Assembly (NCBI GenBank): GCA_937863995.1
Contig: CALMIK010000006.1
Span: 1 to 53,052 of the forward strand
Reading direction: 5' to 3'
From: an uncultured Chelatococcus sp.
Lineage (GTDB): Bacteria > Pseudomonadota > Alphaproteobacteria > Rhizobiales > Beijerinckiaceae
DNA: 53,052 bases
Position numbers and translations under genes: made by a program. Under the pieces are notes generated by a model. It saw nothing but the letters and a program-made list of their open reading frames with translations, made no database searches and was not told the origin of the DNA. This document shows, in pieces, positions 20,754 to 29,864 of the stretch (position 1 is its first letter; each line of letters starts with the position of its first letter).

Positions 20754-21671
20754 TCACGCCTCCCCGTTGCGGCGGCTGGCCACGAGCGCCAGCACCCGCA
20801 GCGCCGCCTCGCTCGCGGGGCGGTCGGTGTGATGGATGGTGAACGTGAAGCCGCGCCGGTTCAGGATGTCGCGCAGGCCGTCGCGGTGGCTGGCGATGCG
20901 CCGGCGGTAGCCGTCTCGCCACGCTGCCGCGTCGCCGAGGCGCAGCCGGTCGCCGGTCTCGGGGTCGATCAGCTCGGTCTGGCCGGTGAAGGGAAAAACC
21001 TCCTCCACCGGATCGACGATGAGGATGGCGTGTCCGCCGGCCCCGCTTGCCGAAATGGATGAGATAGCAGCGTCAATGTCTTGCAAGGGCGAGAGAAAAT
21101 CGCCGATGATCAGCGCTTCGTCACGCCGCTTCAGCGGGGCCGCGGGCGGCAGGTCGCGCGATGCGCCGCCGCGATCGGCCGCGAGCGCCTCGGCGATCTG
21201 CTCGCCGATTCGGCGCGCCGCGCGCGGGTTCAGCAGGCCCATGTAGCCGACGCGCTCGCCCGCGAGCACCAGCGTTTCCGCCAAGGCGAGGCCGAGCACG
21301 ATGGCGCGCTCCACCTTCGGCGCCAGCGCATGCGTCGACGCATAGGCCATCGACACCGAGCGGTCGATCCACAGTTGCACGGTCTGCGCCGCTTCCCACT
21401 CGCGCTCGCGCACATAAAGCCTTCCGTCACGGGCGGAACGGCGCCAGTCGACGTTGCCGGCGGGTTCGCCGGAATAGAAGGGCCGGAACTGCCAGAAGTT
21501 CTCGCCGGGGCCGGCGCGTCCGCGCCCGTGAATGCCATGGGCAAGACTGGCCGACACGCGCCGCGCCTCGAGCACGAGACGGGGCAGGCGGGCGGCGAGA
21601 TCGTGCGCGACCTCCGCTTGTCCGAGACCCGGAAAGCGGCTTTGATCAGGCTGGGTCGCCACATGCACCAT
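20754..21671 (-). CDS. DUF58 domain protein (MoxR-associated)
   Basis: The 305-residue protein has the DUF58 signature [38 protein letters not shown] followed by a vWA-like segment ([15 protein letters not shown]). DUF58 proteins accompany MoxR AAA+ ATPases. The ATG at 21671 with GGAAG seven bases upstream is preferred over a TTG at 21704. The gene lies 71 bases after moxR, counting from the preferred start, and abuts the DUF4159 gene. Confidence 0.9.
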   Translation of the reverse strand: MVHVATQPDQSRFPGLGQAEVAHDLAARLPRLVLEARRVSASLAHGIHGRGRAGPGENFWQFRPFYSGEPAGNVDWRRSARDGRLYVREREWEAAQTVQLWIDRSVSMAYASTHALAPKVERAIVLGLALAETLVLAGERVGYMGLLNPRAARRIGEQIAEALAADRGGASRDLPPAAPLKRRDEALIIGDFLSPLQDIDAAISSISASGAGGHAILIVDPVEEVFPFTGQTELIDPETGDRLRLGDAAAWRDGYRRRIASHRDGLRDILNRRGFTFTIHHTDRPASEAALRVLALVASRRNGEA

Positions 21672-21742
21672 ACGCAGGCTTCCAATTCTCAACGGGGCAG
21701 GCAATGCTCAACAGGGCAAGATGGGGTGAGGTGTTACCCGCG

Positions 21743-22756
21743 TCAAATGCCCTCGACCAGCCGCGCGATAACGTTCTCCACCGTCTCGCCCTCGGCGCGC
21801 GCGGCGAAGGTAAGGGCGATACGGTGCTTGAGCACGGGCTCGGCCAGCGCCCGCACGTCGTCGAGCGAGGGAGCGAGGCGGCCCTGGATGAGCGCCCGCG
21901 CGCGCGCGGCGAGCGTCAGCGCCTGGCTGGCGCGCGGACCCGGCCCCCACGACAGCAGGTTCGCGGGGTCGTTCTTGCGGCCGCTTTCGCCGGGACGGGC
22001 GGAGCGCACGAGGTCGAGGATGGCCTCCACCACGCTGTCGCCGACCGGCAGCCGGCGCACGAGGCGCTGGATGAGCGCCAGCGTGTCAGCGTTGATGGCG
22101 GCGACGGGCGTCTTTTCCTCGACGCCGGTGGTCTCCAGCAGGATGCGCCGCTCGGCGTCGCGATCGGGGTAGGTTACGTCGATCTGCAGCAGGAAGCGGT
22201 CGAGCTGAGCTTCGGGCAGCGGATAGGTGCCTTCCTGCTCGATCGGGTTCTGGGTCGCGAGAACGTGAAACGGCTGCGGCAGGTCGTAGCGGACGCCGGC
22301 GATGGTGACGTGGTGCTCCTGCATCGCCTGCAGCAGCGCCGACTGGGTGCGGGGGCTGGCGCGGTTGATCTCGTCGGCCATCAGCAACTGGGTGAAGATG
22401 GGGCCGTGCACGAAGCGGAAGCTGCGCTGGCCGCCGGCGGATTCGTCGAGGATTTCGCTGCCGAGGATGTCGGACGGCATGAGATCCGGCGTGAACTGAA
22501 TGCGCTGGCTCGCCAGGCCGAGCACCGCGCCCATCGCCTCCACGAGGCGCGTCTTGGCGAGGCCCGGCACGCCGACGAGCAGGCCGTGGCCGCCCGCGAG
22601 CACGGTGATGAGCGCGAGTTCCACCACCCGCTCCTGGCCGAAGATGACGGAGCCGATGGCGTCGCGGGCCTTGGCGATCGCGGTCAGGGCGGTCTCGGCC
22701 TGGGCTACGAGTGCCGTGGCGGCGATGGTGGCGTCGTCGGGCGCTGTGACTGTCAT
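21743..22756 (-). CDS. MoxR family AAA+ ATPase
   Basis: The 337-residue AAA+ ATPase has Walker A GVPGLAKT (62-69), Walker B LLMADEIN (Asp128, Glu129) and the MoxR-type sequence [11 protein letters not shown]. MoxR proteins act as chaperone-like ATPases with vWA-domain partners, which here are the three genes that follow on the same strand. The ATG at 22756 has AGGA nine bases upstream. It is the first gene of the minus-strand operon and divergent from the DUF1285 gene. Confidence 0.94.
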   Translation of the reverse strand: MTVTAPDDATIAATALVAQAETALTAIAKARDAIGSVIFGQERVVELALITVLAGGHGLLVGVPGLAKTRLVEAMGAVLGLASQRIQFTPDLMPSDILGSEILDESAGGQRSFRFVHGPIFTQLLMADEINRASPRTQSALLQAMQEHHVTIAGVRYDLPQPFHVLATQNPIEQEGTYPLPEAQLDRFLLQIDVTYPDRDAERRILLETTGVEEKTPVAAINADTLALIQRLVRRLPVGDSVVEAILDLVRSARPGESGRKNDPANLLSWGPGPRASQALTLAARARALIQGRLAPSLDDVRALAEPVLKHRIALTFAARAEGETVENVIARLVEGI

Positions 22757-23068
22757 CGATCCGGTTCCTGTCGTGCGCGTCGCGGCGGTGCGGGCCGCCG
22801 CGTGCGGGCTTCGCGCTCCTGGCCCGGGCGCATTCCGGCCCGAAAGCGCGCGGGTGTTGAAACGTTGTCCGTCCAGTTGTTGGCGCAGACAGGCCGCCAG
22901 TCAAGCCGCCCCGGCGGTAATGGTTGGGACAAAAGGCGGTGATGACTATGTTATGCATGCGGAACGTGGCATGAAACTGGTCTTGCCGTGAACGTGCCGT
23001 GAATCGGGCCCGCAGGCGCGGTTCTGACAGGCGCGGTTCCGGCGGACGCACAGCCAGGGGAGGCGGAA
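22757..23068. other. Divergent intergenic region moxR / DUF1285
   Basis: A GC-rich 312-bp spacer. It must hold promoters for both directions, but no clear -35/-10 pair stood out by eye, and no gene is supported here. Confidence 0.5.
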
Positions 23069-23671
23069 ATGGCGGCAGAGGATTCGCCCGCAACACAGGA
23101 TTTGCCCGCCCCGCTCGCCAATCTGCTGGCGGCGGCGTCGGGTGAGGGCGCGCGCGCCGGGCTGGAGCGCTGGAACCCGCCCGATTGCGGCGACATCGAC
23201 ATGCGGATCGCCGACGATGGCGTCTGGCTTTATCAGGGCACGCCCATCGGGCGGACGGCGCTGGTGCGGCTCTTCGCCTCCATCCTGCGGCGCGAGGGCG
23301 AGCGCTACGTGCTGGTGACGCCGGTCGAAAAGGTGGGGATAAAGGTTGATGACGTGCCTTTTCTCGCCGTCGAGATGACGCACGATCCCGTATCGGACAC
23401 GCTTTATTTCCGCACCAACCTGGACGACGCCGTGGCGGCGGGCGCGGCCGCGCCGCTGCGCTTCGAGATCGACGCCGCCGGCGGCTTCCGGCCCTATGTC
23501 GAGGCGCGCGCCGGGCTGTGGGCGCGCCTGACGCGGGCGCTGGTGCCCGATCTTCTGGCATTGGCGCAGGAGCGCGACGTCGATGGCCGGACGGTGGTCG
23601 GTGTCGTTTCCGCCGGCGTCTTCTTCCCCATCGCCGACGCCGCCGACTTCTACGACGAGGGCGGCGCGTGA
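23069..23671 (+). CDS. DUF1285 domain protein
   Basis: The 200-residue soluble protein matches DUF1285: ERWNPPDCGDIDMRIADDGVWLYQGTPIGRTALVRLFASILRREGERYVLVTPVEKVGIKVDDVPF. The family has a known fold but no assigned function. GGGGAGG lies five bases before the ATG. Its stop overlaps the GTG of the NUDIX gene (GTGA at 23668-23671), so the two are coupled. Confidence 0.9.
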   Translation: MAAEDSPATQDLPAPLANLLAAASGEGARAGLERWNPPDCGDIDMRIADDGVWLYQGTPIGRTALVRLFASILRREGERYVLVTPVEKVGIKVDDVPFLAVEMTHDPVSDTLYFRTNLDDAVAAGAAAPLRFEIDAAGGFRPYVEARAGLWARLTRALVPDLLALAQERDVDGRTVVGVVSAGVFFPIADAADFYDEGGA

Positions 23672-24342
23672 GGGCGGGCTCGAACGTGGCAGCGGCAGGA
23701 GAGGGCGATCTCATCGCGCGCCTCGAAAGGCGGCTTTTCCGCGAGCCGCCATTCGTGACCGTGCCCGCGGCGCTGCGGGATTTCGTCACCGGCGATCACG
23801 CGCTCGGCAACGACTTGCCGGACATCAGCCCCGTGCGTCCCGCGGCCGTGCTGGTGCCGCTCGTCGCGCGCCGCGATGGCGAGGGCGCTGGCGCCTATTC
23901 CATGCTGCTCACCCAGCGCGCGGCGGCGCTGCGCGAACACGCGGCACAGGTCGCGTTTCCCGGAGGCAAGATCGATGCGGCCGATGCCTCGCCGCTCGCG
24001 GCGGCGCTGCGCGAGGCGCGGGAGGAAATCGGGCTCCCGAGCTCTCTGGTGCGACCGCTCGGCTATCTCGACGGGTATCTGTCGGCCTCGGGCTACAGCA
24101 TCCTGCCGGTGGTGGGGCTGGTCGATCCGGCGTTTACGCCCGTGCCCGACCCCGGCGAGGTGGATGAAGTGTTCGAGGTGCCGCTCGACTTCCTGATGGA
24201 CGTCAACCACCATGAACGCCATGCGCGCGAGTGGAAGGGAACCTTGCGTCACTATTATGCGATGCCCTACGGCAAGCATTATATATGGGGAGCGACCGCC
24301 GGCATCATCCGCAACCTCTACGAGCGGGTATATGCGGAGTGA
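23668..24342 (+). CDS. NUDIX hydrolase, coenzyme A pyrophosphatase type
   Basis: The 224-residue enzyme shows the CoA/NudL-type extension LLTQRAAALREHAAQVAFPGGK (81-101) followed by the Nudix core REAREEIGL (115-123). Family members cleave CoA into 3',5'-ADP and 4'-phosphopantetheine, or act on related nucleotides. The GTG at 23668 overlaps the DUF1285 stop, and GAGGGCGG lies upstream. The frame is open further 5' inside DUF1285, but that part is an overlap shadow. It is followed by DUF6111 and cca on the same strand. Confidence 0.92.
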   Translation: MRAGSNVAAAGEGDLIARLERRLFREPPFVTVPAALRDFVTGDHALGNDLPDISPVRPAAVLVPLVARRDGEGAGAYSMLLTQRAAALREHAAQVAFPGGKIDAADASPLAAALREAREEIGLPSSLVRPLGYLDGYLSASGYSILPVVGLVDPAFTPVPDPGEVDEVFEVPLDFLMDVNHHERHAREWKGTLRHYYAMPYGKHYIWGATAGIIRNLYERVYAE

Positions 24343-24399
24343 GATGTTCGGGCGCGGAGCGTTCAGTGACAGGATTTTCGCGGGCATGAGGGGGCCGTC

Positions 24400-24657
24400 G
24401 TGACCAGAGCCGTTTTCGAGGCGCTCGTGCTGTTCCTGAGCCCCTTCTTCCTGTTCGGGATCTATCTGTACCTGCGCCGGCGCAACCCGCTGACGCGGGA
24501 GGCATGGGACGGACATGTGCCTTGGCTCGTGCTGGCGGGTCTCGTCGTCGCCATCGCCGGGATCGTGATTGGCGGGCTGACGGCAGAGCGCCATACCGGC
24601 GCCTATGTGCCGTCGCATCTCGAAAACGGCACGCTCGTGCCCGGCCGCTTTCATTGA
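24400..24657 (+). CDS. DUF6111 family small membrane protein
   Basis: The 85-residue protein has two hydrophobic segments (EALVLFLSPFFLFGIYLYL and VPWLVLAGLVVAIAGIVIGGL) and the alphaproteobacterial DUF6111-like tail HTGAYVPSHLENGTLVPGRF. It starts with GTG at 24400. It sits between the NUDIX gene and cca, the place where this family is usually found. Its stop overlaps the cca start (TTGA). Function unknown. Confidence 0.85.
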   Translation: MTRAVFEALVLFLSPFFLFGIYLYLRRRNPLTREAWDGHVPWLVLAGLVVAIAGIVIGGLTAERHTGAYVPSHLENGTLVPGRFH

Positions 24658-25937
24658 CGGAGCCTTCAGTAACCCAGCAGGAGCGCGCGCGGGCGCTGCT
24701 GGCGGACCCCGCCCTGGCGCGCGTGCTGGCGGCCGTCGATGCCGGCGGGGCGCAGACGCGCGTCGTCGGCGGGGCGGTGCGCAACGCGTTGATGGCGCGG
24801 CCCGTCAACGACATCGACTGCGCCACCACGGCTCTGCCGCAGCAGGTGGTGGAGCGCGCGCGCGCGGCCGGGCTCAAGGCGGTGCCCACGGGCATCGAGC
24901 ACGGCACCGTGACAATCGTTTGCGACGGGCGCCCGTTCGAGATCACGACGCTGCGCCGGGATGTCGCGACCGACGGCCGCCATGCGGAAGTAGCGTTCGG
25001 CACCGATTTTGCCGAGGACGCGCGCCGGCGCGACTTCACTATCAACGCGCTCTACCTCGACCGGGAGGGGCGCGTGTACGACTTCACCTGCGGCCTCGCG
25101 GACATCGCGGCTCGGCGGGTGCGCTTCATTGGTGACGCGGGCGCGCGCATCCGTGAGGATTTCCTGCGCATCATGCGCTTCTTTCGTTTCTCGGCCGATT
25201 ACGGCGAGGGTCCGCTCGACGTCATCGGCCTCTCGGCCTGCGTCCGCGAGCGGTACGGGCTGTCGCGGCTGTCGCGGGAGCGCGTTCGGGCGGAGCTGCT
25301 GCGGCTGCTCGTGGCGCGCCGGGCGCTCGATGTGGTCGGCGCGATGGCGGATACCGGCATTCTCGGCTTGATTACAGCCGGCGTCGGGGAGCATGGCCGG
25401 CTGGCTCGCGCTGTGACGCACGGTAGCGATGCGCTGGTGCGGCTTGCGGCGTTGGCCGTGAGCCTCCCCGAAGATGCGGAGCGGCTGCGCGAGCGGCTGC
25501 GGTTGTCGAACGGCGAGCATGCGCGCCTCTCCGCGGCGGGTGCGCTGATCGCCCATCTGCATGGCCGCACCCTGCCCATCGACGCGCAGGCTCTGCGCCG
25601 TCTCGTCGTGGAGCATGGTTTGCAGCCAGTGGCGGATGCGCTCGTCGTCGTGGAAGGCGAACCCACGCCCGCCCTCACCGATGACGCGCGGGCGCAGCGC
25701 GACGCCTATGTTGCGGGACGGGAGACGCCGCCTGTGTTTCCGCTCACAGGCAAGCACGTTGCCAAGGCGGGCGTTGCCCCTGGGCCGCGCATGGGGCAGG
25801 TGCTGGCGCGCGCGCGCGATCTATGGCTCGACACCGACATGCCGGCCGATTCGGCCCGTCTCGCGGCGCTGCTCGACGAGGCGATCAAAGCGTTTTCCAG
25901 CAAGGCCGATATCGGTTTGCGTGAAGAAAACGCGTAA
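24654..25937 (+). CDS. cca: CCA tRNA nucleotidyltransferase
   Basis: The enzyme adds or repairs the 3' CCA of tRNAs. It is about 427 residues if translation starts at the TTG at 24654, which overlaps the DUF6111 stop. The class II nucleotidyltransferase head is intact: GGAVRN (39-44), the metal-binding D53-x-D55 in NDIDCAT, RRDFTINALYLD (125-136) and DFLRIMRFFRFSADY. The C-terminal half is alpha-helical. Longer in-frame starts exist inside DUF6111 but are shadows. The start codon choice is the main doubt. Confidence 0.92.
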   Translation: MTEPSVTQQERARALLADPALARVLAAVDAGGAQTRVVGGAVRNALMARPVNDIDCATTALPQQVVERARAAGLKAVPTGIEHGTVTIVCDGRPFEITTLRRDVATDGRHAEVAFGTDFAEDARRRDFTINALYLDREGRVYDFTCGLADIAARRVRFIGDAGARIREDFLRIMRFFRFSADYGEGPLDVIGLSACVRERYGLSRLSRERVRAELLRLLVARRALDVVGAMADTGILGLITAGVGEHGRLARAVTHGSDALVRLAALAVSLPEDAERLRERLRLSNGEHARLSAAGALIAHLHGRTLPIDAQALRRLVVEHGLQPVADALVVVEGEPTPALTDDARAQRDAYVAGRETPPVFPLTGKHVAKAGVAPGPRMGQVLARARDLWLDTDMPADSARLAALLDEAIKAFSSKADIGLREENA

Positions 25938-26312
25938 TGCGGAAATTCTTTAGGAAGTGGTGACGATTTAATATTTTTGGGATTCATGTTGTTGAGCAAA
26001 TCAGATTCAATATAGATTTTTGGAGATCTGCGACGTATCCGCGATCACTTTGACCTACACCGCAGCAGGGCGGCCGACGGAGGGACGTGAAGTGATCATC
26101 ACGGGCGGAGGGGAGCGTTAGATGCGCGGTCAAAGCACCTGCTGTCGAAGGGTCAGCGCAAAAGATTCCGTGCCAAAGATCGCGTCAATCAGTCTCGAGG
26201 ATCGCGATGCGCTACAGCCGCACCGCCGAAATGCGTCCTGTATGTGCACGTAATGTTCCCTTCCAATGTCTCAGTCTCTATCGGGAAATTCCAGTATTTT
26301 CAGTGAGATAAA
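25938..26312. other. Intergenic region between cca and tRNA-Arg
   Basis: No supported gene in 375 bp. An A/T-rich patch follows the cca stop (25940-26020). A dyad CGTGA-AGTGATCA-TCACG lies at 26086-26103. No clear intrinsic terminator for either flank was found. Confidence 0.5.
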
Positions 26313-26389
<77 letters not shown>

Positions 26390-26437
26390 CCAAGCCTGGG
26401 CCGACTGATTGAATGGCTGAAAATAAGCATGCCCAAG

Positions 26438-26471
26438 AACCAGCATGCTTGGCGAACCAGCATGTTTGGCA
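26438..26471. repeat. 17-bp tandem duplication
   Basis: AACCAGCATGCTTGGCG at 26438-26454 is followed at once by AACCAGCATGTTTGGCA, 15 of 17 identical. A third partial match (AAGCATGCCCAAG) precedes it. It lies between the tRNA and the SNase-like gene. Confidence 0.75.
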
Positions 26472-26566
26472 CCGCAGGTCCGCGCAACCATGCCGGGAGA
26501 AACTCTCCTTACGGCTCGCCGCCGGGGCGCTTCCAGCCATCAGCAACTCCTAGTAACATAAGTACA

Positions 26567-27442
26567 ATGATTGTGCATTGGTTCTTTTCATCCCGCGTTC
26601 GGCTTTGCACAGCGCTATCCGCCGTGACAGCCGCGATCCTTTGCGGTGCGAATGTTGCTGTCGCTGCATGCCTTTCCGTGCCCGCCGACCGGGCCATCGA
26701 GGTGATGCACGTCGAGGGCGATGGAGAGCTGGTGCTGGCAGATGGCCGGACGTTGCGTCTCGTTGGCGTGGCGCCCATCGATGCCGCGGCAATGGCGGAG
26801 GTTATCAGGCGTCAGGCTGCAACTGGCGCGTATCTTGGCGGAGTTGCCGATAAGCCCGATCGCTGGGGGCGTTACGATGCGCAAGTCGCCGTTGCGGGGC
26901 AATCGGGGTTGGTGTCGCTGATCGAGCCGCTGGTTGCGGACGGGTTCGCCATCTGGCGCGCCGATAGTGTCGCCCCGCCGCGCCGGGGCGCCAGAACGCC
27001 GGTGACGGGCATATCGGAAGCATGCGCAGCCCGGCTTGCGGCGCTCGAGGCGGGCGCGCGGCGGGCAGTGCGCGGTAGCTGGGCGGCGCCTGCGCCCATG
27101 CCGCTCTTGGCCGAAGACGTTCCGAAGCTGAAACAATATCAGGGCCGCTTCGTTGTCGTGACGGGCCGCGTGCTGTCGGTTAACGAGCGGCGGGCGATGA
27201 CCTTCGTCAATTTCGGCCGTGTGTGGAGCCGGGATTTTTTCGTGGAGATCGCGCGTGCGGACTGGGAGAAGATGGCGGAAGACGGCATTTCCGCCAAAAC
27301 TCTCGAGGGCAAGAGGGTGATGGTGCGCGGCGATCTTATGATACGCGAGATCGCGGGCGGGCGGGAGCGCCGCGACACTGGCGGCGCGCCGGCAATCAGG
27401 TTATCAGTGGCACGTAGCATTTCCGTTCTGGATATGGATTGA
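26567..27442 (+). CDS. Exported thermonuclease (SNase)-like protein, probably catalytically altered
   Basis: The 291-residue protein from the ATG at 26567 has a signal peptide (about residues 1-34, ending NVAVAACL). An SNase-like OB domain follows: DGRTLRLVGVAPIDAAAMAE and DRWGRYDAQVAV. Lining it up with staphylococcal nuclease, Arg35 is R64 and Arg87 is R102, but the calcium ligand Asp40 is Ala69 and the general base Glu43 is Asp72. So nuclease activity is doubtful. The C-terminal half (KQYQGRFVVVTGRVLSVNERRAMTFVNFGRVWSRDFFVEI) looks like a second OB-type fold. The frame runs upstream to 26312, but that part only reads the antisense of the tRNA gene. It is followed six bases later by the M48 protease frame. 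Confidence 0.82.
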   Translation: MIVHWFFSSRVRLCTALSAVTAAILCGANVAVAACLSVPADRAIEVMHVEGDGELVLADGRTLRLVGVAPIDAAAMAEVIRRQAATGAYLGGVADKPDRWGRYDAQVAVAGQSGLVSLIEPLVADGFAIWRADSVAPPRRGARTPVTGISEACAARLAALEAGARRAVRGSWAAPAPMPLLAEDVPKLKQYQGRFVVVTGRVLSVNERRAMTFVNFGRVWSRDFFVEIARADWEKMAEDGISAKTLEGKRVMVRGDLMIREIAGGRERRDTGGAPAIRLSVARSISVLDMD

Positions 27443-27448
27443 ATCGAC

Positions 27449-29125
27449 GTGCGAGGCTGTCCGGTGGAGGCGTCTTCGGTGCGAGGGGCTTCGGTGCGAG
27501 GATCTAGAGTGCAAAAGTCTTCGGAGATGCCATCTTCGGAGAAACCGCTTTCGGAGCGTATATCGTCGATCTGGCATCCCGGCCAGGCGGCATCGCTGTC
27601 GTGCGCCGCGTTCCGTTGCCGGCGTGTGGCCGTGGAAGGCTCGCAGCCGATCGAGCGATGGCTATCGCGCAGCACGCGCGCGGCAGCCGTTGCTGCCGCT
27701 TTCGGGTTGGCAGGTTGTGTGATTAACCCGTCCGGGCGTGACATCGGCGACCACGCCAAGGTTTCTGTGGCCGCGCCCGTGGCTGCGCCGTCGGTTGCGG
27801 TCGCTGCCCGTTCGGGTGATCGCGAGCACCGGCGGCTCGTGGCCGCTTTCGGGGGCGTGTATCAGTCGCCCAAGGCGCAGCGCATGCTGGACGATCTCGT
27901 TTCCCGGCTCGTGCCCGCCACCGACAGGCCGGACCTGAACTATCGTCTGACGATCCTGGATTCGCCGCTTATAAATGCCTTTGCCCTGCCATCGGGGAAT
28001 ATCTACGTTACGCGCGGCCTACTGGCGCTCGCCAACGACGCCTCGGAGGTCGCGGGCGTGCTCGCCCACGAGATCGCACACGTCACCGCCAACCATGCCA
28101 TGGCTCGCGACGAACTCGAGAAGCGCACGGACCTCATCAGCAAAGTCAACACCCATGTGCTGAACGATCCGGCCAAGGACGAAGCGTTCCGCTCCCACGT
28201 CAAGGGAACCATCGCCGGCTTCTCGCGCGAGCAGGAACTGGAGGCCGACCGCATCGGCATCCGCACCAGCGCGCGGGCCGGTTACGATCCTTACGGGTCG
28301 GCCCGCTTCCTGGAGGCGCTCGACAGCAGCGTTCGGCTCGGCCGGGAGGGCAATCGCCAATCGACCAGCGCGGCGGGTTTCATGACGACCCATCCGAGCA
28401 CGCCCGAGCGCGTCGCCCTGGCGTTGCGAGGCGCGCGCGAGGTTTCTCCGCCGGGCGCGGGAGCGCGCGACAGGGCGGCCTATCTCGACGCAATCGACGG
28501 CATCAGCTGGGGCGAGGACCCCGGCAACGGCGACGTGCGCGGGCGCGTCTTCCGCCATCCGCGTCTCGGCATCACGTTTACGGCGCCTTCCGGCTTCGTG
28601 CTCGACAACGCGAGTCAGGCTGTGCTCGGCGTTTCCGGCGGCGGGGAACTGGCGTTGCGTCTCGATGCGGTGGAGCTCGATCCCGCTGCACCTCTCGACG
28701 CGTTCCTGGCTTCGGGCTGGATCAACGATGTCACGACGGAAAGCACGACCGTCACAACAATCAACGGCATGCCGGCCGCGACCGGCGTGGCGCGCGGCAA
28801 GGAATGGACCTTCTATCTCGGCGCCGTGCGGGTAGATCGGAATGTGTTCCGCCTTGTCATCGCCACGCGTCGTCCTGATCCGGCAATCGAACGTGAGTTC
28901 TTCACCGCGTTGGAGAGCCTCCGGCGGATGACACCGGCCGAGATTCGGGCGATCCGCCCGCTGCGCGTGCGCGTCGTGACCGCGGCTGCCGGCGACACGC
29001 CGGAGAGCCTCGCGGCGCAGATGGCGACCTCGACGCTGCCGCTCGAGCGGTTCCGCGTCATCAACGGCCTGCGCGCCGGTCAGCCGCTCGCGGTTGGAGA
29101 GCGTTACAAGCTGATCTCGGAATAG
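27449..29125 (+). CDS. M48 family metalloprotease, lipoprotein, with C-terminal LysM-like domain
   Basis: The zinc protease has HEIAH near residue 208 and the third ligand in EADRIG near 265. A lipobox FGLAGC-V lies near residue 90, indicating an outer- or inner-membrane-anchored periplasmic lipoprotein, similar to BepA/YfgC but with a different C-terminal half. The last 50 residues (GDTPESLAAQMATSTLPLERFRVINGL) resemble LysM. The start is uncertain: GTG 27449 includes a 15-bp-repeat region, while GTG at 27626 or 27632 would begin just before the lipoprotein signal and looks more natural. Family members clear misfolded outer-membrane proteins. Confidence 0.88.
   Translation: MRGCPVEASSVRGASVRGSRVQKSSEMPSSEKPLSERISSIWHPGQAASLSCAAFRCRRVAVEGSQPIERWLSRSTRAAAVAAAFGLAGCVINPSGRDIGDHAKVSVAAPVAAPSVAVAARSGDREHRRLVAAFGGVYQSPKAQRMLDDLVSRLVPATDRPDLNYRLTILDSPLINAFALPSGNIYVTRGLLALANDASEVAGVLAHEIAHVTANHAMARDELEKRTDLISKVNTHVLNDPAKDEAFRSHVKGTIAGFSREQELEADRIGIRTSARAGYDPYGSARFLEALDSSVRLGREGNRQSTSAAGFMTTHPSTPERVALALRGAREVSPPGAGARDRAAYLDAIDGISWGEDPGNGDVRGRVFRHPRLGITFTAPSGFVLDNASQAVLGVSGGGELALRLDAVELDPAAPLDAFLASGWINDVTTESTTVTTINGMPAATGVARGKEWTFYLGAVRVDRNVFRLVIATRRPDPAIEREFFTALESLRRMTPAEIRAIRPLRVRVVTAAAGDTPESLAAQMATSTLPLERFRVINGLRAGQPLAVGERYKLISE
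27474..27563 (+). repeat. 15-bp degenerate tandem repeat at the 5' end of the M48 frame
   Basis: CTTCGG(T/A)G-type units recur at 27474, 27489, 27504 (degenerate), 27519, 27534 and 27549, a strict 15-base period. If translated they give five-residue units such as GASVR, KSSEM and PSSEK. It may lie in the leader rather than the coding part. Confidence 0.75.
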
Positions 29126-29137
29126 AGTGCGCCACAA

Positions 29138-29174
29138 ACGACAACAGCCGGCCCATGAGGCCGGCTGTTGTCGT
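29138..29174. terminator. Strong hairpin terminator between convergent M48 and carD genes
   Basis: A perfect 16-bp stem (ACGACAACAGCCGGCC / GGCCGGCTGTTGTCGT) with loop CATGA begins 13 bases after the M48 stop. The T-run after it is weak on the plus strand (CGATTTCT). It probably ends transcription from the left and may act on carD transcripts from the right. Confidence 0.8.
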
Positions 29175-29279
29175 CGATTTCTCGATCAACATTCTGTCAA
29201 TCCGCTGTTGCGCCAACACCTGCCGAACGTCTCTGGCGAAGGAGGAACTGCGTCAATTGTAGGGGACGTGAGTTGATGA

Positions 29280-29864
29280 TCAGGCCGCTTCGTCTTCCAG
29301 CTCGGCAGCGCCATCTTCCTCGTTCGCGGCTTTCTTGGCCGGACGGCGGGGAGACTGGGCGAGGGCGGTCTCGACGATGCGCATGGCTTCGGTATCGGTG
29401 CCGCCGTTGACGGCCGCGATTTCGCGCACGATCCGGTCGATCGCGGCTTCATAGAGCTGACGTTCGCTGTAGGACTGTTCGGGCTGCGATTCCGAACGAT
29501 GCAGGTCGCGCACGACCTCGGCTATGGCGATCAGGTCGCCGGAATTGATCTTGGCTTCATATTCCTGGGCGCGGCGCGACCACATGGTGCGCTTGACGCG
29601 CGCGCGGCCGGTCAACGTTTCCAGCGCCTTGTCGACGAGTGACCCTTCAGCGATCTTGCGCATGCCGACGCTGGCTGCCTTGGCGGTAGGCACGCGAAGC
29701 GTCATCTTGTCCTTTTCGAACGAGATCACGAAGAGCTCGAGCGTACAGCCCGCAACGACCTGCTCCTCGATTGCGATGATCTGGCCGACGCCGTGGGCGG
29801 GGTAAACAATCGACTCACCGGTCTTGAAACCCAGGCGCTGGGCAGTCTTCTTGGCGTTATTCAT
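29280..29864 (-). CDS. carD: CarD family transcriptional regulator
   Basis: The 194-residue protein has the CarD/CdnL N-terminal RNA-polymerase-interacting domain (FKTGESIVYPAHGVGQIIAIEEQVVAGCTLELFVISFEKDKMTLRVPTAKA) and a helical C-terminal domain (RRAQEYEAKINSGDLIAIAEVVRDLHR). CarD stabilises open complexes at rRNA and other promoters and is essential or near-essential in several bacteria. The alphaproteobacterial form has an extra acidic Ala/Glu-rich tail, seen here. The ATG at 29864 has GGAGG upstream; longer frames to 30053 are not supported. Confidence 0.95.
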   Translation of the reverse strand: MNNAKKTAQRLGFKTGESIVYPAHGVGQIIAIEEQVVAGCTLELFVISFEKDKMTLRVPTAKAASVGMRKIAEGSLVDKALETLTGRARVKRTMWSRRAQEYEAKINSGDLIAIAEVVRDLHRSESQPEQSYSERQLYEAAIDRIVREIAAVNGGTDTEAMRIVETALAQSPRRPAKKAANEEDGAAELEDEAA

